64,000 nt of DNA, taken from contig CP099854.1 of NCBI GenBank assembly GCA_030062745.1, forward strand, positions 5,091,801-5,155,800, written 5' to 3'. The position numbers and the translations under genes are program-made. The notes under the pieces were generated by a model. That model did not search any database. It had not been told where the DNA came from and worked only from the letters and a program-made list of their open reading frames with translations. The DNA comes from Capitulum mitella. Its lineage: Eukaryota > Arthropoda > Thecostraca > Pollicipedomorpha > Pollicipedidae. Below are positions 22,036 through 33,252 of this stretch, one piece after another (position 1 is the stretch's first letter; the number at the start of each line of letters is the position of its first letter).

Positions 22036-22647
22036 AGGCCGCGGCCGCTCACGCTCCGCGCCCAGATCGGCACCCCCGGAGCAGACATCCCGTCCAACAC
22101 GCCTGTCCCGTCCTCACCGCGTGTATTCAGTAACAAATGGAAGCACTAGTCGAGCCCAGCTCCAACATCCGCGGCCGCCGGCGTGCGGGGAGGGGGCGGA
22201 CAACCCGTGTGGACTGTGTGTGAGGGGGGTCCGCCCCCTGGCGTGGCTTGCGCGGGGTAGGACACCCGGGTGCCAACCCCCTCCGGCGGCTGACTACCAG
22301 CGGCGGGACTCGGTCCAGTATACCGGGATATACCGGCCGGTCCTGCGTCGGTCGGGGGGTTGGCACGCGTGCACCAAGTGACTAGTGCCGGCTCGGCTGG
22401 TGCCGCGGGTGACGGCAGACTGTGACGCGGCCGCGCGGTCCTCGACGGACGCCCGCGGCAGATCGGCGTCCTGGGCGGCGATTCCGGCGCTCGGAAGGCC
22501 CCGCGGTGTTCTGGTTAGTCGCACACGCCCACACTCGGCCGGGTTGTTGATCGGGTTTCTTCGGTCTCAGCGTGCTCTGTTTAGTCGCTCACTAGCCCGG
22601 CTAAGGCACGATTCGCCCGTCCGCGCTCAACCGCTCAACACACGAAT

Positions 22648-23000
22648 CAGCGTCTAAAATAAAGGGTGCACACCGCTGGCTATCTGAACAAAATGCTCTG
22701 GACTTGTGCTCATCTTAAACCTATTCCAGAGGCTCAAAGCTTCTTAAACTCTTCAAAAGATGGCAGCACTGCCGACGTTCGGGTCCGCAGCCCGCCGGCG
22801 CCCCGTGACGAAGCTCAGCGCTCATCCGCTCATAACGCTAGTAAGACTGTAAAATAAAAGGTGCACACTTCTCTATCTGAACGAAAAACGCCAGACTAAT
22901 GCTCATCTTAGCCCTAGTCCACGTGCTCAAAGCTTCAAAACTTCTCAAAAGATGGCAGCAATGTCGACACTCAGCGACCTGACAGCCCGTCGACGCCCAG
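22648..23000 (+). repeat. Tandem duplication, ~195-bp unit, two copies
   Basis: Both units share AAATAAA(A)GGTGCACAC, TATCTGAACRAAA and CTCAAAAGATGGCAGCA. The first starts near 22648 and the second near 22846, so the AATAAA signal is duplicated too. Confidence 0.7.
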
Positions 23001-23170
23001 TGACGATGGCAACAGTGCTGAAACTCGGCGGTAGATGGCAGCACTGCCGAAGGTTGGCAACAGATGGCAGCTCCGTCGCCCACAACTTCTGACGCCGTTG
23101 CGGCGCGTATTCCTTCCCTCCCTCCCTCCTGAGCCGCGTATCAGCTGAAACCAATCGACCCGCTCAGTCA

Positions 23171-23176
23171 CATCAC

Positions 23177-23226
<50 letters not shown>
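23171..23226 (+). repeat. CAT/ATC trinucleotide microsatellite
   Basis: About 18 uninterrupted CAT units downstream of the CAP stop codon. Confidence 0.95.
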
Positions 23227-23227
<1 letters not shown>

Positions 23228-23384
23228 GTCAGTGTCATAGGTACAGCTGCCACGGGCCTCGGCCGCCCACCACTGCCCTGCTGGATCTGCATACGTCACT
23301 CACACCGGTAATACTCGCTCAGCACACACCTGTTGGACTTACACCCCGCGTCAGACCGGCACCCCGCCCGCCACTGACCTGAGT

Positions 23385-26300
23385 CTAGATCTTCTGCACG
23401 TAGTTGCCCGGGAACGTGCCGAACAGGCCGGAGCGGCCGCTGGTGCCGACGTACCTGCCCGACAGCCAATCAGCGCTGAGCGGCCGGCCAGCGTCAGCAG
23501 ACGGCGAACAGGGGCGCCGGCTGACGGCGCCGCTCTGGCGGCCCAACGCCGCCGGCTCGGCGGCGGCAGCAGGCGCGGAGCCCGCCGTGTGACCGGCGCT
23601 TTGGTTGGTGTGATGTAACTTCAGCTGGTGTCATGCACTTCAGCAAGGCACCACAACAGGGCACACGAGACTAAAACGGCATCTATTTCGAAAAAATAAA
23701 CATCTACATCTACTCCCCATAGACTGTCATCATGGTGTACGTACGTATGTGTATGTGTATGCGTGTGTGTATGGGTACGTGTATACATAATCTTCCCAAA
23801 CGAAGCAATTGTTTAACACGTAACACATGAGCTACGGGGGATGAAGTGTTCCCATCCACAGACAGGACAGCTGGCAGTCGGGGGGACGCTGGCCTGAGCA
23901 CGGCCGGGCCCCGTACGCCCCCCCCCCCCAGCCGGCCGGCCGGCGCACTCACCAGCCGTCCTCGCAGCGCTCGACCACGTGCACCAGGTCGCCCTCCCGC
24001 AGCTCCAGCTCGTCATCGTTCTGCGGCGAGTAGTTGAACAGCGCCTTGTACCTGCAACCACGGCCGAAACCACGCTCCAGAACACATCCGCGCCGGGCCG
24101 TGTGGTGTTGCATGCTCCGCGCCGGGCCGTGTGGTGTTGCACGTTCCGCGCCGGGCAGTGTGGTGTTGTACGTTCCGCGCCGGGCCGTGTGGTGTTGCAT
24201 GCTCCGCGCCGGGCCGTGTGGTGTTGTACATTCCGCGCCGGGCCGTGTGGTGTTGCACGTTCCGCGCCGGGCCGTGTGGTGTTGCACGTTCCGCGCCGGG
24301 CCGTGTGGTGTTGTACATTCCGCGCCGGGCCGTGTGGTGTTGCACGTTCCGCGCCGGGCCGTGTGGTGTTGCACGTTCCGCGCCGGGCCGTGTGGTGTTG
24401 CGCGTTCCGCGCCGGGCCGTGTGGTGTTGCATGCTCCGCGCCGGACCGTGTGGTGTTGCATGCTCCGCGCCGGGCCGTGTGGTGTTGCACGTTTCGCGCC
24501 GGGCCGTGTGGTGTTGTACGTTCCGCGCCGGGCCGTGTGGTGTTGCACGTTTCGCGCCGGGCCGTGTGGTGTTGTACGTTCCGCGCCGGGCCGTGTGGTG
24601 TTGCACGTTTCGCGCCAGGCCGTGTGGTGTTGCACGTTCCGCGCCGGGCCGTGTGGTGTTGCATGCTCCGCGCCGGGCCGTGTAGTGAGGCGTTAAGTCC
24701 AGTTCCCGCGGGCGTTTTTGCTCGCGAAGGCAGCGCGGCCGCTCTCCGCGTCAGCTGGCGGCCGCCGGGACGGGTCTGCCTACGTCACAACACCAGACCA
24801 CGGCACAACTGGAACCCCGCCAGCCCCGCTCTCAAGCGCGGCAATTCAAACGGCCGCATCCGATTACAGCGAAGGAAAGCTTTGCGTTTCGCCCAGTGCA
24901 GCAGTCCGGGCTCTGATCTGTGGCGCGCGCGGCCTCCTTCGTTCCAGCGACCGCTGATTGGCCAGTGCCGTGAAAACGCCACGAAACGTCACCGGTCGGC
25001 GACGTGCGGCAGTCGCAGCACAGCTGGCGCCAGTCGCGCGGCAGCATCACGTCCTTTTTGTCGCTCGTGTAAACCGGGCTTCACGCGTTCGGCGCCGCAG
25101 CGCGAGGCACGCGACACACCCGCCGCGCCTGAAGCTCCCTCCCCCGAACACGGGCCGAGTCCCCAGGCCGGCTGACCGCCGAGCGGGGACACGCGCTGCC
25201 GCCGCCATCACGGCGCCGCTTTACCCCGGCGCCGGTCCTCCCCGGCGCTGTTTCCTCGCCCGGCCGAGCCGACATGACGTCACCCAGCGGATCGGCTCCC
25301 GCGCCGCAGCGGCAGCGCCCGCAGCCGAGTAGCCTCACTCACGGCTCCGGCTCCTGCTGCCTGGTGTCCACGCACAGCTGGCGCTGCGGGCCGCCGCCAG
25401 GGGAGGCGGCGCCGCCGCCCGTCTGGCCGTGGGCGGCCGGCACCCCGGCCGGCTTGGCGCTGGTCTCTGAGGACAGAGGTCAGGTCACAGGTCAGCCGGT
25501 CACCTGGTTCGAGGCCGGTCTGAGGCCAGGCCACAGTTCAGCCAGTGAGAGGTGGGGTCACGGGCCAAGAACAGTTCTTATGAGTTCCGGTCGCAGGCCA
25601 GTGCCAGCTGGTCTGGGGTCAGGTCACAGAGGTCAGTGTCGGCCTCACCTCGGGGTGACCTCAGCTCGGCCAGTCTAGTCTGGCCTCTGACTAGCTGAAA
25701 CTGCAGCGCTGTCCGCAGTCCGGCCTCTGATTGGCCGAGACTGGCGCGGGGTCCGCAGTCCGGCTTCTGATTGGCTGAGGCTGCGGCGCTGTCCGCAGTC
25801 CGGCCTCTGATTGGCCGAGACTGGCGCGAGGCCCGCAGTCCGGCCTCTGATTGGCTGAGGCTGCGGCGCGGGGACTCACCGAGCCTGCCGGGCAGCGGGC
25901 GTCCCAGCACCTCCACGTAGCTGGCCGGGAAGATGCCGAGCTTCTGGCCCCGCCGGCCTTCGTACCAGTTGTTGTCCACACGGCGGATCAGGGTCACCAG
26001 CTCACCTGAAGGTCAGCGGACGTTAGTGCGCGCCATCTAATGATCACCAGGTCGCCTGACGGTCAGCAGAGGTCAGCATGCGAGATCCGACGGTCACCAG
26101 GTCACCTGATGGTCAGCAGAGGACGACACGCGCCATCTAACGGTCACCACGTCGCGTAAGTGTCATCGAACGTCGGCGCAGGTCATCTGACGGTCCCCAG
26201 GCCACCTCGGCGTCAAGTTACCGAAGGGGCAGCACGCCACCTTCAGGTAAGCAGGTCGTCAAACACCACCCAAGATCTTAGGTCACCCGCATCACAGAGA

Positions 26301-29115
26301 TCAGCACAAGCCACCTAAGAACCATGGTCTCAAGAGGCCGGCAGGGGTCAGAAGGTCCACGAGCCGAGAGTCACCTGCAGCCTGCTGGTAGCCTCAGTCC
26401 GGGTGCGATTTTCTCCTGCAGTTGATCAACACACTGTCAGCGTCAAACCCCGCCTGCGGCGGCATTAAACACCGCCCCGGAGAGTCCCACCGAGGTCACG
26501 CCAAGGTCAGGCCGCCGTCGCAGCGCTCACCTTTCTTCAGCGACAGTTCGACCGGCGTCTGGGCGGTGAACGTGTAGCGAACGCGGGCCTGTCCCTCGGC
26601 CGCCAGCTTCGGCTGAACCCCCTGGCCGTCCAGAGGCACCACCTGACCACACAAGGAGACGTCACAGAGGTACCAGCTAGCCACACACGGAGACGTCACA
26701 GAGGTACCAGCTGAGCACACACGGAGCCGTCACAGAGGTACCGGCTGACCACACACGGAGCCGTCACAGAGGTACCGGCTGACCACACACGGAGACGTCA
26801 CAGAGGTACCAGCTAGCCACACACGGAGACGTCACAGAGGTACCAGCTAGCCACACACGGAGCCGCCACAGAGGCACCAGCTGACCACACACGGAGACGT
26901 CACAGACTTACCAGCTGACCACACACGGAGCCGTCAGAGGCACCACCTGACCACACACGGAGCCGTCACAGAGGCACCACCTGACCACACACGGAGCCGT
27001 CACAGAGGTACCAGCTGACCACACACGGAGCCGTCACAGAGGCACCAGCTGAGCACACACGGAGCCGTCACAGAGGCACCACCTGAGCACACACGGAGAC
27101 GTCAGAGGTACCAGCTGACCACATACGGAGCCGTCACAGAGGTACCAGCTGACCACACACGGAGCCGTCACAGAGGTACCAGCTGACCACACACGGAGCC
27201 GTCACAGAGGTACCGGCTGGCCACACACGGAGCCGTCACAGAGGTACCAGCTGACCACACACGGAGCCGTCACACAGATACCAGCTGACCACACACGGAG
27301 CCGTCACAGAGGTACCGGTTGGCCTTACACGGAGCCGTCACAAAGTTACCAGCTGACCACACACAGAGCCGTCACAGAGATACCAGCTGACCACACACGG
27401 AGCCGTCACCGAGGTACCAGCTGACCACACACGGAGCCGTCACAGAGATACCAGCTGACCACACACGGAGCCGTCACCGAGGTACCGGTTGGCCATACAC
27501 GGAGCCGTCACAAAGTTACCAGCTGACCACACACGGAGCCGTCACACCGAAGGTACGGCACGGGGCGCCGCGGACAGCGGCGGCATCACCGACCCCGGAG
27601 ACACACCGAGGGCGTCACCAGGAGGGAGGGGACACAGGCGTGACCCCGCGTAAAGACAGAGGCGTCACGTCGACTACAGGCCGCGGACCGCCGCCCGACG
27701 CCACCCGCGGACAACGAGCTAGCCAATCTCCGGCACCGTTAACCAGTCTCCGGCACAGTTAACCAATCTCAGGAACAGTTAGTCTCCAGCAAAGTTAACC
27801 AGTCTCCGGGACACTTAACCAGTCTGGTAGTTACTCCGTCTCCCTACCACCGTTAACCAGTCTTCGGTACTAACCAATCTCCGGGACAGTTAACTGGTCT
27901 CCGGTAGTCACCCGGTCTCAGATGCGGTTAGCCAGTCTCCAGGACAGTTAACCAGTCTCCGGTATATTTGACCAGTCTCCGGTACTGTTAACCAGTCTCT
28001 GGCGTGGTTAAACGGCCTCCGGCGCCAGTTAACCGATCCCCGGAACAGACGAGGCAGCAGCCACTCTGGACGGCCGCCGGAGGGACGCCGCCCGCCGGCG
28101 CATGGGACGGCCGGCCGCCGACCGGCCCACCGACCTCGACGTAGTTGATGGGGAAGATGCCGATGCGGCCGTGCAGTTCGCCCTCCAGCCAGTTTCTGTC
28201 GATCTGGCGCCGAATGAAGATGATGTCGCCCCTGTTGAAGCTCAGCTCCCTGCGGCCCAAAACACTGGGTCACCGTCCCGGCGGAGGGAGGGAGGGAGGA
28301 AAGTCACAGTCCCGGCGGAGGGAGGAAGGGAGGGAGGAGTCACAGTCTCGGCGGAGGGAGGGCGGGAGGAGTCAGTCCCGGCGGAGGGAGGAGTCACAGT
28401 CCCGGCGGAGGGAGGGAGGGAGGAGTCACAGTCCCGGCGGAGGGAGGGAGGGAGGAGTCACAGTACCGGCGGAGGGAGGAAGGGAGGGAGGAGTCACAGT
28501 CCCGGCGGAGGGAGGGAGGGAGGAGTCACAGTACCGGCGGAGGGAGGGAGGCGGGGGTCCCAGTCCCGGCTGCCGTCCCCGTATGTCCGCCGGCCGTTCC
28601 CACACGGCCCGGTCGGCCGACCCCGCTCGGAGGGAGACCTCGGTCGTTTCGCGGCGACCGACAGGACTCGACCGGAGCCGGCGTCACGCGCGAGCGCGGC
28701 TGTCGCCCCGCTGCACCGACGTCACCGCCGCGGGACATTCACAGACCACACGGCAGACTCCGTCACGGCTGCCGTGACGCTCGGCGGTTTGCCAAAGGGC
28801 CTCGGACGATGCCACATCACACTGCGGCACTGTTCGCCGCACACCGAACACTCTGACGGCCGGAGACCTACCCGACACAAGAGCTCTAACCCACAGTTCG
28901 GGGAGAGCTTTCACAGCTCCAGCCGTCCGCGGTCCGCCGCTGCGGGTCGCGCGCCGTCCTCCGGCGGCAGGCGGCCGTACCTGTTGTTGATCGGCCGGAA
29001 GCCGTGCTGCGCCCTGGCCGCCATCTTGGCGAACCCGCCGCGGCTGCTGCGGATCGTGACGTCATCGAACAGGTTGTCGTAGCGGTTCAGCGGGATCGGG
29101 GACTTCTGCGGCGGC
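23385..29115 (-). CDS. CAP: CAP/SORBS adaptor, C-terminal exons: three SH3 domains
   Basis: SORBS-family (CAP/ponsin, vinexin, ArgBP2) proteins link vinculin and signalling proteins to actin at muscle attachment and adhesion sites. Seven minus-strand exons join in phase: 28981-29115, 28135-28249, 26531-26642, 25880-26005, 25343-25466, 23953-24051 and 23385-23454 (TAG at 23385-23387). SH3-1 spans the first two exons ([25 protein letters not shown]). SH3-2 spans the third and fourth ([30 protein letters not shown]). A linker is exon five. SH3-3 spans the last two ([24 protein letters not shown]), ending in QKI. The third domain's PQNDDELEL and the RRVDNNW of the second are close to arthropod CAP. 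SH3-1 has AQHGF where ALYDF is usual, so one ligand-binding aromatic is changed. The donor after exon two (GAG|GTCGGT) is weak but is the only one in phase. Most of these introns carry minisatellites. Confidence 0.92.
23953..24051 (-). CDS. CAP: CAP exon encoding the first half of SH3-3
   Basis: Starts with G completing a Pro codon, then [20 protein letters not shown], and ends in TG completed by the G of the last exon to make the SH3 Trp. The acceptor is GTGGTTGCAG and the donor is CTG|GTGAGT. A 29-bp minisatellite begins only about 35 bp upstream of this acceptor, so the branch point must lie in or next to the array. Confidence 0.92.
24086..24690. repeat. 29-bp minisatellite, about 20 copies, in a CAP intron
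   Basis: Unit GCGCCGGGCCGTGTGGTGTT followed by GCACGTTCC, with a few variants (GCATGCTCC, GTACATTCC, GCACGTTTC). The period is not a multiple of three and contains no stop in most frames. All frames on both strands therefore stay open for hundreds of codons, giving spurious proteins up to 398 codons. Confidence 0.95.
25681..25868. repeat. 40-bp tandem repeat with inverted CCAAT boxes
   Basis: Five units start near 25684, 25724, 25764, 25804 and 25844. Four contain TCTGATTGGCYGAG, which reads as a CCAAT box (NF-Y type) on the minus strand. The array lies in the CAP intron just after the donor at 25880. Whether it binds NF-Y is unknown. Confidence 0.8.
26005..26215 (-). repeat. 50-bp tandem copies of a CAP 3' splice site
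   Basis: The real junction (GACCTTCAG|GTGAGCTGGTGACC, exon starting at 26005) is repeated upstream at exactly 50-bp steps, near 26055, 26105, 26155 and 26205. The first two upstream copies keep GTCAG|GCGACCTGGTGA and ATCAG|GTGACCTGGTGACC; the outer two are diverged. Confidence 0.8.
26642..27550 (-). repeat. 34-bp minisatellite built from a CAP 3' splice site, ~27 copies
   Basis: Read on the gene strand, each unit is close to TGTGTGGTCAG followed by GTGGTGCCTCTGTGACGG and a CTCCG spacer. The real exon starting at 26642 begins GTGGTGCCTCTGGACGG after TTGTGTGGTCAG. The unit therefore contains the acceptor and about the first 17 exon bases. Copies near 26948 and 26982 match the real junction exactly across the acceptor and 12 exon bases. 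Most others have CAG|CTGGTACCTCTG. Confidence 0.9.
27720..28045. repeat. Degenerate ~20-bp tandem repeat in a CAP intron
   Basis: Repeated GTTAACCAGTCTCCGG-type units, about fifteen and imperfect, between the SH3-1 second exon and the 34-bp array. Confidence 0.7.
28270..28560. repeat. ~31-bp GGGAGGGAGG repeat next to the SH3-1 second exon
   Basis: About nine units of CCCGGCGGAGGGAGGGAGG plus GAGTCACAGT. On the transcribed (minus-sense) strand this is a long pyrimidine tract just upstream of the acceptor at 28250. On the plus strand the runs of three G could form a G-quadruplex. Confidence 0.85.
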
Positions 29116-30539
29116 CTGCCGGACGGGGACGCGCCACCGGTTAGCTGGACGGGCACAGGGCACAGAGGCCGGCACGGCCTTACCGAACTGGCGATTTGGT
29201 CGCGCCACCGGTTAGCAAATCAAAACGCATACCGCAGGCGGAACATTTCCGAGTTCAAGACGGGCCATGGCTACGAAAACAAAAATAGCTGCAGAATTCT
29301 CGTGAAACCACCGGAAGCAGCTTTTGCAGTTTGGAAGTTACATTTCTTCGTAACAGTTTCTGTTGTGGTTTGCAACAATTTTGTCTTCAGCCAAACAGCG
29401 GGTGGCACCCTAATGCACCGGCGCAGCCAAAAACGGGGACCAGGGGTTCGCCCCCTCCCCCTTAGACCCACATTTTTTTGTGAAAACCACTGCACATCGT
29501 CTTCAAGCAGGCGGTTTTCGTTCATTTCAGTTTTATTCAGTCCACACTGGCCTGCGGTCCTACCCCCTTAAGAAAATTCTGGCTGCGCCTTTGCCTTAAT
29601 GTAGATCCCATAGAAGACTGAAGAAAAAATGAAATGAAGTGAAAATCAATTCTCACGATCTCTAGATATCATCGCTTAATGATAGACATCACTGCACCAG
29701 TGGCTGCCAGGCCATATTCTCATCACTGCAGCTTTGCACCAATTAAACGACAAAGCGCTGTGAACAGCGTAGCATACATCAATAGCTGTTATACAAAGCT
29801 CATAAAACTGTACCGGAATTTATTGTCTCAAAACAAATTTTAAGGCGCACGAAAATAATAGCGTTGTTGTGTTCCGGAAAAGTTTCAATTGCCTAAACAT
29901 TGCGAATCGTATAAGCACAGTGCTAAAAACCTTAAACTACCCGCTGTGTTGTATCCTACTTTTTTGTTTTAAGTAGACTGAACGCAAACCCGACCATGTG
30001 AGCGTAAAAATGAAATTCCTGCAAAAACTTTTGATGGGGAACCCTACAAACGACTGCGAATTTCACCACATTCTGAAGACGTGCAAATGTTGCCGGCAGC
30101 GCCTTCAGACACCATGAGCCCGGTATTTCCGCCCAACAATCAACAGCGCAGCCGAAAACACGCCATGACGTCAGCACGGCTCGTGACGTAACGGCAGCCA
30201 AGTCTTCCGCCTCGAGCAGGTCCCGTTTTCAGTTGGTTCTCGGCAGCGCTCCATTTCCCTGCCAATGTCCGCCACCTCTAAAATTCACTGCCGGTCCGCG
30301 ACGTAGCCGCCACTCACTCCATCTCCACGCGGCGTAATCTGGAGACAGCTGCCAGTGGGATCACTATCAGCGAAATGAGACAATGCATTTTTGTACACCT
30401 CCAAACGGCGGAAGGTAACAGAAACGGCGAAACCTCGTCGCAAGGTCCCCGTGAGACAGCCGCCACTGAGACAGCTGCAGGTGCAAAACGACCGCCGTCC
30501 AGGGCGGGCGCCACCAGCTTCGGTCAGCCGGCCGGCCGT
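29116..30539. other. CAP intron, part 1
   Basis: No exon recognised. A small element with inverted ends GGCGCAGCCA at 29418 and its reverse complement ending near 29590 (about 170 bp) looks like a MITE; no target duplication was resolved. The remainder is unremarkable. Confidence 0.45.
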
Positions 30540-31133
30540 CTACTCCTTCTCCAGTGTGTTGACGATCCTGTGCTCCGGCTTGCCCTGGTCTCGCACCCAG
30601 TGCAGGCCGTTCTTCCTGTAGAACGTCTCGTTCACGACGGAGACGGTGGCGAACTTGGGCCCCTTGAGCGGTGCGTCGCGGCCACCCCAGCCGTACCGCC
30701 ACGACGTGCACGCCTCGAACGGGAACTTCTCGTCCGGATATAGCTTGTTCCTGGCGCGCAGGTACTGGTAGCGACCCTCCCCGTTGTACGATATGCCGTC
30801 GTACAGCAGCTCCTTCGTCTTCTCGTCCGGCGGGAACATGTCCAGGGAGACCGTGGAGTCCTTTTTCGGGAACGGCGGCGGCGGCCGCTCCTTCTTCATG
30901 TGGTACTGCTTGTCTATGGCGTAGCTGCTCAGGGGGTGTTCGATTGTGTTGATCTTCTTGACGTTGAAGCGGTCGCTTGGCACCTTCACGTCCGCCAGTT
31001 TCGGGTCGTGGATCATGCGCTGGAACTCGGTATCGAACTTCATCGCCCATCGCATCCGCGTTTCTGTCTCATTATGGATCGACTCTTTCCAAAAGTTCTG
31101 CCACTGCGTGTCCACTGGCATTGTTCGCGGCAT
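30540..31133 (-). CDS. SPMIP1: Sperm microtubule inner protein 1 (ATP6V1F-neighbour protein)
   Basis: A microtubule inner protein of the sperm axoneme. The vertebrate family member was previously named ATP6V1FNB. The CDS is a single exon of 197 residues with start context CCACCATGC. The conserved N-terminal block TQWQNFWKESI (residues ~9-19) matches the family's LRQNFWKEEY. The central block ELLYDGISYNGEGRYQYL (~115-132) matches LLYEGISHDFQGRYRYL. It is followed by SWRYGWG and, near the C-terminus, ETFYRKNGLHW, matching ESFFRKNGAF. It lies within the CAP intron between 33157 and 29116, on the same strand, without introns of its own. Testis or sperm expression would be expected. Nesting and lack of introns could reflect an old retroposition, but no poly-A tail or target duplication was seen. 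Confidence 0.9.
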   Translation of the reverse strand: MPRTMPVDTQWQNFWKESIHNETETRMRWAMKFDTEFQRMIHDPKLADVKVPSDRFNVKKINTIEHPLSSYAIDKQYHMKKERPPPPFPKKDSTVSLDMFPPDEKTKELLYDGISYNGEGRYQYLRARNKLYPDEKFPFEACTSWRYGWGGRDAPLKGPKFATVSVVNETFYRKNGLHWVRDQGKPEHRIVNTLEKE

Positions 31134-33157
31134 GGTGGTGGCTTTGTTGGAAACACCGTTTAATCAGCTCGATCAGTGACACAGGAAAAATTTATCAAGA
31201 AAGGCTGGCACTAGTGGTTCAAGTTTCGCAGTGTTTTACTAAAATTTGGAACTAAAATGGGAATTTAGAGAGAACTGTGACAAACGAAAACGATGTTCGC
31301 TTCAGATGCATGGTTTGATTTTCTACCACAGCGAATGATTCACGTGCTCTAATTTAGACGAAGTGCCCTGGCCTGGCATCCGTTAACACTCAAATTGTGA
31401 TGAAACGGCCCGACCCATACATAACCACCCAAGAACAATCTCGCCTTGGAACCACCTGTCAAGAGGCCAACACCTACATCACGAGACGCACAATCAGACC
31501 CGGCGGCCGCGGCAAACAACTCCAGTTATCTACTGTCGCCACCTGGGTGGCATCGACTGTCTGACGAATTCTAGCCTGCTCAAGCATTCTCGGCCGCTAG
31601 CGCGTCGTTTGCAGGATGCCAAAATGCCACCTTTCGCTGACAGCCGATGCATTTGTTATGCTTCATTATTTCGTCAGTCCTTTTACCTGTGACATGACTT
31701 CAATCGGATATCAATCCATTTGTCCAGACCGATTTATATAGTTTTAGCTCCGAACTGGAACGCAGTTTTCCTCAAGTCACCGTCACCGAATAACGGAGCA
31801 CGGACGGCATTTCGCGTCGCTCCGTGGACTCCGTGCGTAGAAACGTGTTCAAAGAGGGCACACGACTGACCACACCGCCACGGGCGCGTCACTGTGCCGG
31901 GGCCGCGCCCGCACGTCAACCCTCCGGACGGACTCTTCCCATTCAAGGGAGGCAGCGCGCAGGTCTGCGCTCGCCAAAGAGCGCTCTGGAGGCGGTGTCG
32001 ATTTGGACTTGGGACCTCCGAGTGGCATCAACAGTGACCTAGGCAGCTGAAGTTTGGTGAGGAGAGAGACCACGACTAGGGCTGTCCGACAGTACCCCAT
32101 GCAACGGGTCACGTGCAAGGGCGCGTGCGCCTCTTTTACACGCGTTTCTCATCGGTCAATTGCCGGGGCGCAATAGGCGCAGTTTGGTGCGATCAATTTC
32201 GATGGATTCACGCCGAAGCAAGGGTGCAGCTTGTACGTGAAGCACAAAGTGCCTAAGCGATTGACACCCCTCCTTCATTGCTGGGTAACTGCTAAATGGC
32301 GGCAAGGAGCACCATTTCTAGTGCTTCACCATTTCAGTGCTATTCGATGAGTGTGGCTCTTCTTCACGCCAATGGCTTCAGCCTGGTGTGTGCGGGACGC
32401 ACGTGCTGAGGTGCAACCCTCTGCCATTTTGGCCCTCGGTTTCGGAACTGTTGATGCTGGAGGCGCTGAACTTTGGGGTGGTCTGCAAAGTCAAAGACGC
32501 CATCCGGGACAAACAGGATTTAGGGTATCAGTGGCAAGATGCCACCCGTGTGAACGTGCAACTTGTTGGACTTGGGATCTTCAGTTTGCGGGGAGGTGCA
32601 CGATTTATTTCTACCTGCATGACGAGGACAGCAGGTGTCGATTTATCAGGACAATGTTGGTGCTAAGCCGGTGCACAGGTCTGCGTGAGATACAAAGGTT
32701 CGATTTTGACCCTAAACCATCCGTGTAACGCGTTGGTTTACCCCTAGTTTACATTTTTTTCCATCAATGACAGGGCGATCATCCGGGGTCAGAACTAAGG
32801 ACCGCGCTCGGTCACCGTGGCCATTTGTCCGGCTTCCACACTTGTCCAACATCTCAGCCACTTGATGAGGTCATTGAATCGTTCACGCTCCGTGCTCGGG
32901 AGCGGATCCAAAGGGCGGACTAAAATCCGACCCCTCCGTCGTCTTTTCTTCCAGAAATCACATGAGCGGTCAGCCGAGGGTGGCGGCTACCAACACCGCC
33001 CCTTTCTCAACTCCTAAACTCTGGGGAAAACGCAGGGCGTGCAGCCAAGCGTACCTCTAAAATTCCTCAGAAAATAAAGACTCGCCAAAATTCGCAGCAA
33101 AACAGGCGACAATGACAGCGCAACCTCTCCCCCCCCTCCTCCCCAGCAGCAACTCAC
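31134..33157. other. CAP intron, part 2, upstream of SPMIP1
   Basis: No exon or element recognised. Reading frames at 32337-32728 on the plus strand are short and lack domains. The SPMIP1 promoter presumably lies in the first few hundred bases. Confidence 0.4.
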
Positions 33158-33220
33158 GTGAAGAAGTCGCCGTGCCTCCTGCGCTCCTGGTCCTGCAGCT
33201 GCTGCTGCAGCTGCTGCTGC

Positions 33221-33252
<32 letters not shown>

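Larger units (their letters stand above)
21063..23384. other. Intergenic region between convergent HTD2 and CAP
   Basis: No gene recognised. A plus-strand AATAAA at 22658-22663 and another near 22853 are candidate polyadenylation signals for the ARMC7-HTD2 transcript. The region holds a 58-bp tandem repeat, a ~195-bp tandem duplication and a CAT microsatellite, listed separately. Confidence 0.5.

Noticed and set aside
23979-25175. 398-codon plus-strand and 283-codon minus-strand open frames
   Set aside because: They are translations of the 29-bp minisatellite, which repeats the same peptides in all frames.
28102-29082. 326-codon plus-strand open frame with SRRREGG repeats
   Set aside because: Translation of the GGGAGGGAGG intronic repeat and the antisense of two CAP exons.
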